A stretch of 64,000 nucleotides of DNA from Isoetes taiwanensis (GCA_021234155.1 JAJEKV010000032.1:1323617-1387616), one strand, 5' to 3'. Shown: positions 1 through 11,759, counted from the first letter of the stretch. Numbers and translations are program-made. Notes: generated from the letters alone by a model not told the origin.

Positions 1-1113
1 GGATTGCTTGTGAATGACGACAAGTTAAGCCTACCCAATGTGCACATGTAGTTATTTAGACGGGTCCCTAATCATTTTTGTCTGTATGTTGCTAAGAATG
101 AAAGTCGTTCGTTTTTGGCACGCTAATTTTGTATCGTTAGTGTTGGCCTCACATCCGTTCAATGCTCTGAATGCATGTTATGCATACATTATGCAGGCCC
201 TTGGCTTGACTTTCACATATTTGGTTGCTTATATTGCACACCCCTTTTAGAACTGAGCTCTCTTTCAGTGCAGCTTTCACGCTGAAAATAATCATCTTTT
301 ATGGTAAATCCCTCATTTACAATCTCTATTTCTTGATAGTGTCTGACAAGATTTCATGTGCATATCAAACCTTGCTCGTGATCCTGCATTTTACATAAAC
401 CTAGTGCAAAGATAATATATTCCTCAGCTCATCAACCTTCAAGTGGGACTGCCAATCTTCTGTGTTAAATTCAAATCACCACACATGCCTGTTTATGCAT
501 CTAACATCCTCCAGCAGACATTCAAGAATTCCCTCTCCTGATCAGCAGTGCATTGCCAATAGCAAACTTCTTGATTTGTTGTTGAGCTATATAGCTTACC
601 TGATAACTGGCTGCTGGTAATCCCCCTCCACATCATGTGTCTATTTACCATAAAACAGAAACAGGAAAAACTTAAATTGCTTCAAACTCAATATTGCTTT
701 TTCTTAACCTTAGCAAACACCTAATCCAGGAACGCCATGATATATAAACTTACTCGTTATGTAGTAAATAAGACCAGCTTAATGAATGTTACAGTGTAGG
801 TACAAGTTCTGTTCTAATCGATTTCTTATTTTAAAGATCAGCTTGATTTCTTATTTTAAAGATCAGCCCTTACAGGCACCAAAAAATGAATACACTCTGG
901 AACATATAGAAAGCCCAATGTGGTGCTCACAAGTATGTTAATTGAAGGATTTTAAGCTCACCAAAACCCACTGCAGGGAAACCACAATTGCACCTGTATG
1001 ACAGATTGAGATCAGAGTGGCATCACAAACAAAGTTTTCGCATCGTGATCATCCATAAGCATGTTTTATAATATTTCCTGGTCAGCTAATGTGCAAAGAG
1101 CATGGGTTTACAT
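1..1113. other. Intergenic, 3' side of the FMP32-like gene
   Basis: No supported gene. A 26-bp unit ending TTTTAAAGATCAGC is tandemly duplicated at about 830-880. On the minus strand near 470-490 a very weak LINE-endonuclease-like string (GDFNLTQ when a stop is tolerated) can be read, too weak to call. The stretch just below 1114 would hold the 3' UTR of the neighbouring minus-strand gene. Confidence 0.5.
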
Positions 1114-2470
1114 CTATCTATGGCTGCCACCGCCACCGCCTGTACCCATGCTCCGAAGAACACCAAGGCCTACAGCAGTCAAAGAGACAATAGCTCCTGT
1201 ATCACAATGCTCAATTAAATTCATACCTTGTAGACTCCAAAAGCAAAGCAGAAAGTTGTGAGAAAACATAAGTGAAAAATTGGGCTGACCTATGCACCAT
1301 TTAATAACCTCGTACTTGGCGGCTTCGAGTTGTGTTTTCACATTATTAATTTCCTGACAATAAATATCGCAAAACATAAAACTGCAGGTCCACATTTATA
1401 TAGTTCGTTTTCAAAAGAAAAGTACTTACCCTATCAAGCTTGTTGGTTAGATTTTGAGTTTCATTAGTTTGAACCTGCAGTTCATCCCTGATACGGCTGT
1501 AAAGATCAACACATATTAGAGAAATATTAGAAACTAGGCTATTTCACCAGCCTCGCACTGAGCCATTAACCATGTATGAACTGGTATTTAATCTAAACGG
1601 TAGTCAAATCCTTATTTCAAAGAATGGCATAACTAAAGATGAAATATGAAAAAAAAAAAAAGGGACGTGATATTCATACCCCCTCTCCAAGTTTAAATCT
1701 AACCGATGTCCAGAATTCACTTTGTCGATTTCATACCTGCACAAATACGTGAAATGAAATTGCTCACAAAATGTTATTTGAACTGAGATTTGAATGAATC
1801 AATACCACGTCTATCTCACTTGAGTTCACTCCTGATTTTGTCAATGTCAGTACGTAGCCTTTCTGTTTCACGTTGCAATGTTGAATAATGATGTTCCTGA
1901 AAATAATGTTGAAGGAAAAAGATAAACATAAAAGGAGACCCTAACAGTTATGGCACTTTCAATTTAACATTTTATCAGAGAAAAACCTGAGAGCTGGTAA
2001 CTTCAGTCTTTAGCTTTGACAAAGATGCTTCTTGCATTAGCTCTGCCTGGAGAAATTGCAATCACTTTTAATATCAAACAGCAACAAAAACTTCTAACTT
2101 CTAAAGCTTATATTTCCATGCTTATTTACTTTTCCAACATACCCTTTGGATTTCCTGCTTGGAGATAAATGTCTGAGCAACATTTTCCAAACTATCATTT
2201 AACACCTCTGTGATCACGGCAGTGATCGCCTCGGCTTGCTTTGCTGTCAAACCTTGTGACTCGAGCCTCCTAACCTGCATAAAAGTACTAAACACACATT
2301 CCAGACATATGACATTATCGATTCGAAATCCGACATACCAATTGAAGTGTATCAACAAGAAAAGCCCTCTTTCCATTCGATGGCGAAGTAACAAGCTGAG
2401 ACAAGTGCCGTCTGTAATAAGTCCTTATCGACATGCCCTTTCCTTCAAGCCGAATCAAGGAGGCCGGAGA
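1114..2470 (-). CDS. Mitochondrial coiled-coil protein, DUF1640/FMP32 (MCUR1-like) family, 5' exon missing
   Basis: Eight exons read in frame on the minus strand: 2470-2339, 2274-2143, 2046-1987, 1896-1820, 1736-1680, 1496-1430, 1353-1290 and 1196-1114, all with GT/AG junctions and matching phases, giving about 223 residues. Family hallmarks are seen in order: GKRAFLVDTLQL, KQAEAITAVITEVLNDSLEN, LQRETERLRTDIDKIRSEL, YEIDKV, RLDLNLERGRIRDEL, NLTNKLDR, QLEAAKYEVIKWCIG and the C-terminal membrane segment AIVSLTAVGLGVLRSM. The middle is a long coiled coil. In the family such proteins sit in the inner mitochondrial membrane. The first visible exon begins at an acceptor (TTCGCAG) in phase 0, so an upstream exon with the transit peptide is expected, but I could not find it. 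The tail ends in an unusual Gly run (GTGGGGGSHR). The gene looks intact as far as visible. Confidence 0.85.
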
Positions 2471-2692
2471 CTGCGAACAAAAATGCTTTCCCAAGCAAAT
2501 AAAAAAGCACGTTTAACCAGAAAGTTTGGTTGATAACGCTTCCGTAATCAGCCAATTATAACTGGAACGCCGTGATTCAAAACGCCGTAAGGAAAATTTA
2601 GAGGACCATAGATGTTTGACATGACGTATATATACTTAACAACATGCACTCAATTTTTAGTGTTGAGATCAGATTTCAGCCGTTGGTTGCAG

Positions 2693-2870
2693 TGGTGTTA
2701 CTCACCACTAACATTAAAAAGCATATAAACTGCTGTTTGGTGAAAATTCCTCAAATGTTCCTCATTTGTTTCTTTTAGGTATGGTGTTACTCACCAATAA
2801 CATTAAAAAGTATATAAACTGTCGTTTGGTGAAAATTCCTCAAATGTTCCTCAGTTGTTTCCTTTAGGTA
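2693..2870. repeat. Tandem duplication, 89-bp unit x2
   Basis: A unit starting TGGTGTTACTCACCA and ending TTTTAGGTA occurs at 2693-2781 and again at 2782-2870 with only a few differences. It lies just upstream of the visible FMP32-like exons, so it is intronic if the first exon lies further up. Confidence 0.85.
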
Positions 2871-2889
2871 ACTTTAGGTTTACGGGCTT

Positions 2890-3350
2890 CTGGTGGTGCC
2901 GCTTATAGCACTGACATACCCCTGCAAAAGAGAGGGCATTTGCAGCAACAGCTGGCAGGGGAGAAAGCAGACAGATCACAGCATTTTGATCTTGCGACTT
3001 ACAGAGGAGCATCGATGTTGCGCCTGCAACAGCGGCCGGGAGCAGAGTAGCGATTTGCAGAGTCGGCAGAGCATACCCTATTTCCGCATTTGTGGAGATC
3101 CCTGTTTGTGCAGCCGATTGATGCAATACGTGAAGTGGTTCATTGCTTACAAGATGGCTACCTGTTTGGACGTTCTCCATTCCAATGGCTCTGGCGATCT
3201 CGCAAAATAGAGGAGCTTGAAACACGATCTTGCATATGGGCTAGCGGGGATCTATTTAGATGCAGCAGCAATTGTCTTTGGATTCAACTGCATCTGTTGT
3301 CATGTGCTCGATCCTTCAATTCTAACCTACTGATATGAATGCATAAGCTA
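2890..3350 (+). repeat. LINE-derived fragment, partner of 5520-5755
   Basis: The stretch about 3110-3350 matches 5530-5755 at roughly 80-85% by eye, both containing AATAGAGGAGCTTGAAA, TTGCATATGG and ATCCTTCAATTCTAA. The second copy lies directly behind a LINE endonuclease remnant, so this copy is probably a piece of the same LINE family. No intact reading frame. Confidence 0.55.
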
Positions 3351-3359
3351 TATAATTTG

Positions 3360-4230
3360 TAGTTATGGTGCCGATTAGGGGTTGCAATAGTTTAGCTTGA
3401 GGATGTCTTTAAATAACAGGAGAGGCTCTAGTAGAATTGATGCATCGGTTGATTGCAAAATTTTGTGAACAAGCATCTTTTGCATCAAAAATTTGTTCTT
3501 CCCTTACTAACTAGGCTCATGGCTGAGATGCAAGCATATGAGTTAGGCAGATCTCTTGGAAATGAAAGAACTTTCATGCGGGCTAGAACAAAGAATTAGG
3601 ATAAGCACAATGCAAACATCAAGTTCTAGACAAAATGAATTAACTTATAAGTCTCAAAATGTGAGCAACCTCTGATCGGGTGATGCAATAACTAAAACTT
3701 AAAGCCTTAAATGCCCATGTTGATCACTTTATGATTGAGAGTCACGACCATGATGGTTCTAACGTCGTTAAGTCGTGGCTATCTTTGAAGCTTTATAATA
3801 GAGACATCCGCCAAATCTATAATTGCCCTTTAAAATCTAGGTGTCTTTGGGTGTTCAGAACTACTTGCTTTGTCATTGCTTCTTCTGGTCCTGTTAACCA
3901 CAAATTTTGGTGATGGCCTTGCATATATTTGAGATGCTGAGTTGATGTTAGCGCTCATATGCAGCTACTGCTCGTGTTCCCATGTCTAAATGACCCCCTC
4001 CCTCCACCCCCCTCCCTCCAACAGTATCGCATCATCCCCAGTGCAAACAACAGATAGTGTCCCACAAACAGTAGATAGCACCTGCTGTGATGGCAAATAT
4101 TGCAGAGAAGAGGCTTAGGAGCCACAATGTGATGCGCTGCAGCCTCCCCGAAGAAGCAGGAGATAACCTCATTGGGCGATCCAAATGATGGTCCTATCTC
4201 ACATGAAGTTTCATGGTCCCGTAGACATTG
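3360..4230. other. Unannotated intergenic stretch
   Basis: No gene, RNA or clear repeat recognised. A short C-rich tract (CCCCCTCCCTCCACC) lies near 4000. Confidence 0.4.
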
Positions 4231-4239
4231 CCAAGGCAA

Positions 4240-5460
4240 TTCGTCATAGTATTTAACACTCCGATTGCCCACGCATTGTCAAATTCACATTAGCAAATGT
4301 GTGGGATGAGAGATGCTATATTGCGTCAAGGTAAGAAGCTGAAGGACACCTCATTGTATATCGCTCATGACCTCACCTCGCTGCAATAGGAATCCCATAG
4401 AGCTCGTGCCAGGGACATTCGCCCCACTAGTGGGGCCGCCGCACTACTTCATGGCAAGATGCAGATATCAGACCATCTAACGCTGAGGTCACAGATGTGA
4501 TGCATAGGGCTGCTACAACACAAGGCCCCAAGAAAAAAGATAGTTTTCAGTTTTATGGATTAAATTCTGTATTAGACCACCGTTCTTGATTGTTGCCCCT
4601 ATTGCGGCTACTACGACTCTACGAGAGTCTATATCTGCCACTCCTAAATAAGGATTGTGATTGTGCATGATTTTCTGGAACTGTAGGAGCTTCCTCTGGC
4701 AGAAAGAACATAATCTCAACTTCATTGCTGCAATTATGGATTTCATCTTCCTTATAAAAACTTTGGAACATGCTGGACACATACTACTAGATTTGCCAGG
4801 CTATCAGCATTACTCGTTGTTCAATGAGTGCACAGGTAAACAGGGACATGGGGGTATAATCTGTGGCTAGCAAATAGCATTGGCACCATCAGTGGCACTA
4901 TATAAGACGAACAGTCATAAACGCTACCTATGGTTACGAGTGCAGAGTTATGTTGGTGATCCCTTCACCCCTTCTTTGCAACCACATGCAGATTCTAACT
5001 TCTATTGCCACCACTCAGATGTGGATAGGCTGGATACATATGTCAATCTTTGTGATGACATATAACAACACAGAAATTTGGGAGGTGTCATGTTACTTGG
5101 AGACTTCAATGCATGCACCGGCATAGGCACAACTAATGAAGTTTGACCCCTTGGCAGAGGACGCGTTACAGCTCCGCCTTACTAAGCCTTGGCAAGTAGT
5201 TGCTTCAGATGTGCAGCATTTTTGACTTGGTCATTTGCAACGGTCTAGCACAATGGCTATCCTCCACCAGCTACACTTGTAGGCAAGAGAACCAGGGGGC
5301 AGCTCCAATGTCATGGATTATGTGCTGGTAGCTGAGCAAAATCTGCAGCTAGTTACCCACTTCTGTGTTGGCATAGACAATAGAAATAAAGTAGTGAATC
5401 CAGATTATCAACCACTTTTCCTACATGCAGCTTGTTCGGCTCTCATGTATGATAACCACG
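4240..5460 (+). pseudogene. Degenerate LINE: ORF1 tail and ORF2 endonuclease
   Basis: About 4260-4500 reads, across stops, as the C-terminal part of a LINE ORF1 protein (VKLTFANVWDERCY..LKDTSLYIAHDLTSLQQ..RARARD). From 4660 it continues as an apurinic-type endonuclease: FWNCRSF, then LLGDFNACTG around 5093-5120 (the conserved GDFN motif), then MDYVLVAEQNLQLVTHF..NPDYQPL at 5313-5420, where the catalytic SDH of the family appears as a changed PDY. Several stops and frame changes make it non-functional. The order ORF1, endonuclease and spacing fit one non-LTR retrotransposon on the plus strand. Confidence 0.75.
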
Positions 5461-5519
5461 TGCATGCCTCAGATGTGCTTCGATTACGACCACGCAAAGA
5501 CTTGTGCCCAGATGCCCAG

Positions 5520-5755
5520 TCAAAACTCTGCAATAAACTGGGTCATTGCTTGGAAGATGGCTGCCTGCTTGGAAGTTCTCTATACTGGTAGTTAGGGCAG
5601 ATCTCACAAAATAGAGGAGCTTGAAATACCAGCTTGCATATGGATTAGTGGGGTCTAAATTGATGCAGCAGTAATTGTCTTTGAACTCAACTGCATCTGC
5701 CTTGTGTTCAAATCCTTCAATTCTAATCTACTGGTATGAATGAATCATCTTCACA
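5520..5755 (+). repeat. Second copy of LINE-derived segment
   Basis: Directly follows the endonuclease remnant and resembles 3110-3350. In the LINE it would correspond to the linker between endonuclease and reverse transcriptase. No intact frame. Confidence 0.5.
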
Positions 5756-5856
5756 TTTTTGTATACGTAGTTGCATTCTTTTTTAGACCCCATCATCAGA
5801 GAGCTGAGAGCCGACCATTCGAATACTGTAAACCTGATTTCTTTTAGTCCTACACT

Positions 5857-6260
5857 CTAAGTACATCTAGATTTACATCTTTCATGTTCTTTAAGTTCTT
5901 TTACTTTGGCTTTGAGCTGCCAGCCCTTTACAATTTTGAGCTTCTCTCTCTCAATTTGAACTCTGATGCTATCTTGATGATTAAAAGTAGTTTGTTGGAG
6001 TTGGTATCTAAGGCTCTCTAGGTTCTGCTTTTTTTGCAAGTCAATCTTTTTGCTCCAATATCTGAGCTAGTTCTTAATATTCTTAGCAGACTTGACCTTC
6101 CATTCCATCCATCCAAATTAATTAGGAGGCCTGAGGATTCTGTTCATAACTTGATCCAACTCATGTAAGAAATCATGGTGATCAAGTAAGGAGGCATTAA
6201 GCTTTTATTTTTCGATTGTGGAGAGAGATCAAATGAGTCTAAGAGTTGAGCTCTTGATTT
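5857..6260 (-). pseudogene. LINE ORF2 linker-like fragment
   Basis: Minus-strand reading gives a charged, coiled segment (LRYWSKKIDLQKKQNLESL, then WQLKAKVKELKEHER at 5857-6039). The pattern W.LKAKVKELKE resembles the spacer of plant LINE ORF2 proteins just before the reverse transcriptase. The frame upstream has stops. Family assignment is by general pattern only. An unrelated coiled-coil relic is the alternative. Confidence 0.35.
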
Positions 6261-6409
6261 AGTAGGGGTCTGAAATTGATATTCTTTATGAAATTACAGG
6301 TGACCCTGTTAAGTCACCTGCTAAGATACACTTATCACATGGATTATTATTCAAACTATTTCTACATGTTAGTTAGAAACATGAATCTTAATAAATGCAA
6401 ACTTGTTAT

Positions 6410-6775
6410 TACTGGTAGTATTATAAAGAATCTGCCATTGTTGTCATGCATCATTTGTATATTTGTATATTAGATAAGTCCAGTTTATTTCTTCACATCA
6501 TGCAGATGCCTACAAAACTATTGTTTGCGTTGATGGCCCAAAGCTTGAAATCATGAGGAAAAACACTTAGCAATAAACTACCATAAAAAATAACACAGTA
6601 CCATAAAGAATCTATCATTGTTGTCATGCATCATTTGTATATTAGATAAGTCCAGCTTATTTCTTCACATCATAATGATGCCTACAAAATCATGTTTGCT
6701 TTGATGGCCCAAAGCTTGAAGTTGGGAGGAAAAACACTTAGCAATAAGCCCCTCAAAGTTGTTTGTTCAAGGTAT
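6410..6775. repeat. Tandem duplication, about 180-bp unit
   Basis: The segment from ATAAAGAATCTGCCATTGTT through AAAAACACTTAGCAATAA (6420-6585) recurs at 6600-6755 with a few substitutions and one small deletion of TTTGTATA. AT-rich, no reading frame supported. Confidence 0.8.
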
Positions 6776-6779
6776 TGTT

Positions 6780-7600
6780 TTTTCACTCTGCACTTTCTTT
6801 CTGTATGTAACAATTTTTCAAACTTTATCTTCTTTATCCATCTCCATGTCTATGGCATATTCCAAAACTTTATGCTCAAATAAGTTAGAGTAGCCATTGT
6901 CGTACTCCTGTCCCAAAATATATGAAGACTATCCATCTCATTTTCTTAGCAATTGCCCATCTTGTCAATATCTTCCTCTATATGAATAGAGTGGGGTTGG
7001 GATAATATTCAGGGGTTTAATTGAGAGACGAGATGATCTTTAGAATAGATAGATAGTATTTTTACGTCATGCATTAGCCTCACTTACAATAGGACACTCG
7101 AAAAGTAAATAAAAACTCCATTATTATAGCACTTTTCCTCTGATGTGGAGTATTTGATAGCAAACAAGTCAAGAACAAAGTTTTTTAGCAGGCTTGCCTA
7201 CCCCCCCCAACTATTCCTGGAATTCTAGCCTAACCACATGGCTACCCACGTCACCTACTTTTGTTCTAAACCATTGGATCTGTTAATATTCTCATCGACA
7301 GCTGAGGAAATTTAAGAATCTCTGAAAAATATTTGCTTCCTCCATTTTCTCTTGACGCGCTAGGCAGACCACACGGATTTTCAACTATCAATCAACTCTA
7401 AGGTTTACGAAGAAGTTCGAGAAAATTTTTGCAGCAAGAACCAGATGCTGTGGCAAAAAGCCCAACCCTTATTTCCGCAGGTAAAATTTTATACTTTGAT
7501 GCCAATCCGATCCTAGGAAGATATGCATAATCTCAGGCTTAATCATTATCAATTTAGGTCAACACAAAGATCCAAGCATATCTGACATGGTTTGCACTTG
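6780..7600. other. Intergenic, no gene seen
   Basis: AT-rich DNA with no convincing exon, RNA or transposon signal. A C tract at 7201-7208 is the only simple-sequence feature. Confidence 0.4.
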
Positions 7601-7603
7601 CAA

Positions 7604-7727
7604 ACTCTCTTTCTCTTTCTCTTTCTCTTTCTCTTTCTCTTTCTCTTTCTCTTTCTCTTTCTCTTTCTCTTTCTCTTTCTCTTTCTCTTTCTCTTTCTCT
7701 TCTATTCTATTCTATTTACAGGGTTTA
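7604..7727. repeat. Microsatellite (TCTTTC)n then (TATTC)n
   Basis: About sixteen perfect TCTTTC hexamers run from about 7604 to 7701, followed by three TATTC units to about 7717. Confidence 0.95.
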
Positions 7728-8119
7728 TGTCTTTATGATATGTAGAACTTCAACCTTGACACCGTTTATTTTTGTATATAGTGACATTTTTGATGAGGAT
7801 GTTTTAAGCATTTGTAATCCATTCGATATTCCCCCATGTTCTTGATGAGAATTCCGCTTGAACAGTTTATCAGCCCCAACAGCGGCATGTTAGCTTGCTA
7901 TTGAGAGGTCCCTTCTTGATTTTGGACACCCCAAGTCGTGAAGCCTGTAATTGGAAAGGGCCTATACCAACGTCTAGATTCTATGATGATATCAATGGGT
8001 GTGATAGATAAGAATGTTTTGGAGCCCTAGCAATCTTTGATTTTACATCTCGAAGCTGGTAAAAGATATTATGTTTTAAGTTCTACTTAATCAAGAATCT
8101 TAAATCATCCTTAGAATTT

Positions 8120-8258
8120 AATGCTTGCATTTTAGTCAACGTTTTAGCCCCAGTTTTGGCAGTCCAAATGCAAATTCGAAAAGCTGAATGCTTGCGGTTT
8201 TGTCCATGTTTTAATCCCGCTTTCAGGCAGCCCAAATAAAAATTCCAAAAAGCTTGGA
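8120..8258. repeat. Degenerate tandem duplication, about 66 bp
   Basis: AATGCTTGCATTTTAGTCAA..AAAAGCT at 8121-8186 is followed by a diverged copy beginning AATGCTTGCGGTTTTGTCCA. No coding potential. Confidence 0.6.
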
Positions 8259-8400
8259 TCCATCATTTCGACATAGTTACAAATAGGAGGCACTTAGTTA
8301 CATGCTTGTATGAGCTTAAATTTTGAATTTTGAAAGGCATATAAGACCTCCAAACCAAGATGCATAATTTGATTATTGTCTTTGGGAGATGCAGTAAAGG

Positions 8401-8910
8401 TCAAGCTTGGGAGATTGTAGCTATTGCCTCTAGCCCTCCAACGGCTCCTAAACAATGACCTATCATAGACTGCACTAGCAAAACCAAACTGTGAGGTTCA
8501 AAAGGCAAAAGCAAGAACAGTAAAAGTTTCTTGTTTAAATTTTAAGTCACCTTTGTGGAATTGATTTTCACTTCTTGTGTGTCCTTAAAGACCTTTTTTA
8601 CTGCATTCACCCCTGCAAGGTCACCTACAACAGTACAAGTTGCATGCGCATTGATGTAGTTTACCTGAAAAATTAAGTTATAAGATGTTAATTTCTATAA
8701 AACAACCTAAAGCTACTGCTCATGAGAACCTACCTCCTCTGGTGCAACACCAGCATCTTCAAGGCTCTTAAGTATACATGAAGAAACACCAAGCCCGTCT
8801 GCACGCGGATCAATCATATGATACGCATCACAAGTCACATCTCCGCCCAAGTACTAATGCTACGATTGTAGCTCCCCGTTTCATTGCATGTTCTAAGCTT
8901 TCCATAACCT
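8401..8910 (-). pseudogene. Beta-ketoacyl-ACP synthase I/II fragment (plastid fatty acid synthesis), broken
   Basis: Three minus-strand exons with good splice sites are visible: about 8910-8734 (MESLEHAMKRGATIVA..GGDVTCDAYHMIDPRADG..GVSSCILKSLEDAGV), 8664-8551 (VNYINAHATCTVVGDLAG..VKKVFKDTQEVKINSTK) and 8469-8401 (SMIGHCLGAVGGLEAIATIS). These are the C-terminal half of plant KAS, including the catalytic His regions NAHAT and GHCLGA. One extra base near 8851-8858 breaks the frame in the first exon, the last exon runs into a stop after ATISQA, and neither the N-terminal half with the active-site Cys nor the true C-terminus is nearby. In family proteins HATST is usual; here HATCT. It is a partial duplicate or a relic. 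Confidence 0.8.
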
Positions 8911-9185
8911 TCAACAGAAGAATTTTCAGTTTAATGTTAGAACAGGGTAGCAAATTGAGAACCAAACAGTAGTAAGACTATAATATTTGATGGACGTATA
9001 CTTAGACCCAGGTAATGAAATATGCAGTGACAACCAATTCAAGTATATATCCTGCCCTAGCCTACATGGCTTGTGCATTAGGGACACATGAGATGTGAAG
9101 TATGCTTATCCAACATGTGATAAACTATATTACATGATTTCTGGATATTTGAATAGCAACTCTCAGCTCATAACATACCAGAACG

Positions 9186-9644
9186 CTACTTCATTTGTAT
9201 AGTGGCCATCTCCTTCCCTAAATAGATTCTAGGACCTGCTTGGAATACTGGATATTTGTAAGGATCCACGGGCACAAATTGTCCATCTACGATCCATCTC
9301 TCTGGTTTAAATTCCAAACAATCCTCTCTCCATATTTTCTCTGATCTTCCCATTGCATATGGACTGTAAGTTACTCTCATACCCTTTCTAACTACGGTTC
9401 CATCTTCCCAAACATCATCTCCCAAGGCAATCTTCATGTCACTTGGAATTGCAGGGTATAGCCTCATTGATTCATATAAAGCAGCATGCAGATAATGCAT
9501 TTCCTTCAGTTCTTCAAAGCTAAATTTTCCATTTGATGACTGCCCAGATCTTCCAGAGGAGCAAATCCAAGCTCTGGCCGTGCTAAGCCAGAGTTTCCAC
9601 TTCCAGCTTTTCTGCTTAGATATTGAGCCTTTTCGCAGCTGCAT
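9186..9644 (-). pseudogene. Cytochrome P450 C-terminal fragment, CYP94-like (fatty acid hydroxylase clan)
   Basis: The minus-strand frame covers the last third of a P450: helix K with ExxR (ALYESMRLYPAIPSDMK), the meander PERW (CLEFKPERW), and the haem loop region FQAGPRIYLGKEMATIQMK. The spacing and GKEMA context fit the CYP86/CYP94 clan. In a working enzyme the haem-ligating residue is Cys (GPRxCLGKEMA). Here the codon is TAT (Tyr), so haem could not be bound normally. The N-terminal two thirds are absent, and the first 45 residues do not look like P450. It ends in a stop just after IQMK, before the usual C-terminal strand. A dead fragment beside the dead KAS piece. Confidence 0.8.
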
Positions 9645-10740
9645 TTTTTAATCTGTAAAACAGGTTTCCCGGTCACAATGCAAGTTTTGTTGCAAAGAAG
9701 GGAGCAATCCCCTGTTTTTGCAGAGGAAAGAGTTATAGAGTGGTGCAGAGCGGATCAAGAAGCAGCCCTGTTTGATGACATGCACAAGCCAAAGCCCGCC
9801 TACAGCCGTGAGAAATCCCCTATTTTTGGGACATGCTCCCAAATATTCTCTGCTTTTCCATCCATCGAAGCTGGAAATCGAGTTCAAATCCACTTCAAAA
9901 TCCCTCCTTGCTGTTTTATAGACTCTGCAGATCAGAGGGATCATCCATCTTCATGGATGTGCTACAATTCCAGCTCTCAGAAATATGGCAAGGCATCAAA
10001 GCTTCAAGATCAAGAAATATAAAGAAAGCCTTCCCCTGTTTTTGTCCTTCCCCTGTTTTTTTCCCTGTTTGTGAAAGGGGAGAATCGCTGGGAAGACATT
10101 AGCCTACAGATCCCGGAGTCCTGCTTACCTACTGTGTGAAGCAATACCAATGAAAAAGGCAGAACACCCAGGCAGTTTTTTTAGCTTCACATGTGCAGAC
10201 AACAGGACTAAGCCATAGCTGAATCCGACATTGCTAGGCAGCTTTCTCATTCGCCAAAGCTTGGAGGACATCATGCCGGAAGATCCAGCTATAGCAATCC
10301 GGCAGGCTGCTAATCTCCTCTGCGAAAAATTGATGGTTATCAAGAACCATATCCCCCTCTTCTGATCAAATCTCTACCAAAATGTGGAGTTTGATTCCAC
10401 CTCCAAGAGCCCATGGGCATTTTATTGCACTAATTCGCAGGCCCCAAAACAGAGCCCTGATTAATTCTTGGAGCAAAACATCATATTCTGGCTGTTGAAG
10501 ATCATCTATGAAGCCCTGTAACCAGTCTGAATTCGAATTACAATCATAATATTCAAGACTCTGAACATTTTCTGGCTGCGGACTTTGTGATTCAATAAAT
10601 TCCCTGGACTTTGTGGAAACAGAAGGATGGGCCTTCGAATGAGTCCATGCTGTTGAGCAGGGCCGGATTGCAATCCTACCGGATTGCTTGCAGATCAAGA
10701 AAGGGACGCCGCTTTTTTTTTTTAATTTTCATTTATTTTG
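9645..10740. other. Open but unrecognised reading frames
   Basis: Overlapping frames stay open on both strands, e.g. minus 10698-10366 (with DWLQGFIDDLQQPEYDVLLQ) and plus around 10256-10364 (SLEDIMPEDPAIAIRQAANL). I recognise no family. The string CCCCTGTTTTTG/CCCCTATTTTTG recurs four times (9708, 9817, 10034, 10050). Either gene debris attached to the P450 relic or a short unknown gene. Confidence 0.25.
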
Positions 10741-10744
10741 CTTT

Positions 10745-10796
10745 AAGGACACGTGTCGCCGCTTTACGAAGTCATCCACGTGTCGCCCTCAAACTT
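10745..10796. promoter_or_regulatory. Pair of G-box/ABRE-like CACGTGTC sites
   Basis: ACACGTGTCGCC at about 10749 and CCACGTGTCGCC at about 10778 share a 10-base core 30 bp apart. CACGTG is a known bZIP/bHLH site in plant promoters. No gene start is evident on either side, so function is doubtful. Confidence 0.25.
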
Positions 10797-11069
10797 TTTG
10801 CTGGGGAAAAAATATTACAATCAAACAGAAATTGGAACTGCCTTATATATGTTAATATATCATTTGTAACAAAACACTAACTCTCACATCATGGCGAACT
10901 TTAAGAAATACCACATAGCTTCATGCTCCACTATGCTATCTTATTGTTCTAAAAATAGAAGTAATTAATTAGAGAAGCATAATAAATGTAGGTTTTGCAA
11001 TACTTTGAGTGTACTTATATTGCATGGATGCTAAGGATTTATAAATATTGAGATTCATGGCTAATGCAA

Positions 11070-11265
11070 ATGGCTTCAAAAAGACACCATGCAAATATGG
11101 AAAAGAGATTGTCATATATATGCAAGTTTTTTTTGTATTTAAATATTAAAGGTCTTAAATATTCACCTCGCCCTACATGTAGGTACACGATTGTTCACGA
11201 GCTTTTTGAAACAATTATTTATACAAATGAGTTGAGTAAATATCTCATGATAGCTGATGCTTTGT
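11070..11265. repeat. Direct repeat L flanking family-A copy 1
   Basis: ATGCAAGTTTTTTTT, then TATTAAAG.TCTTAAAT.TTCACCTC.CCCTACATGT, then ACAAATGAGTTG is repeated in the same orientation at 13735-13890. About 185 bp and roughly 80-85% identical by eye. The two copies bracket the minus-strand family-A copy like old LTRs, or were duplicated with it. Confidence 0.6.
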
Positions 11266-11759
11266 TATAAATTATGCCAGTTGATGCTTTTCAAGTGCAA
11301 GTAGGTGTTGCGAAAACCAATGTTAAAAATAGAGGTATGAAGATCTTCTAGGGCATGACGACCTATAAAGATGCAAGGATCTTTCTAAGCACGAAAATCT
11401 CATCAACAATCTTATATGAAAGGAGTAAGCTTAAACCTATCGGGAGGGAAGGTTAGAAGCTATCAAGGCAGTAGGATATGCAACAACAATTGATAAGAAA
11501 AAGTCCTATGGTCGGTGTTCTTAGATAGGGGGTCCTAATTTCTTTATATTTATAGAAGTCAATTTAAATTCCTATCTCAAAAAGAAATTAAAGTTTGATT
11601 TGTAGAAGCTACTTGAGATAACAAAGGCATAATCCTTTGAGATAGAGGTAGCAAAAAGAGAAAAACTTGCTTAGTCCATAAAGCTCATATTACCTGGGGC
11701 ACAAGTCCTAAGGAGCTTAAAGTAGCTTGATGTAAAGAGGGAACCACATGTTACCGTCT

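Noticed and set aside
2851-3225. Minus frame as first exon of the FMP32-like gene
   Set aside because: No transit-peptide look in the right phase, and the region resembles LINE-derived DNA at 5.5 kb.
7604-7727. Regular repeats considered as a CRISPR-like array
   Set aside because: A simple hexamer microsatellite without spacers, in plant nuclear DNA.
10745-10796. G-box pair as promoter of a neighbouring gene
   Set aside because: No credible gene start within reach; kept only as a low-confidence site.
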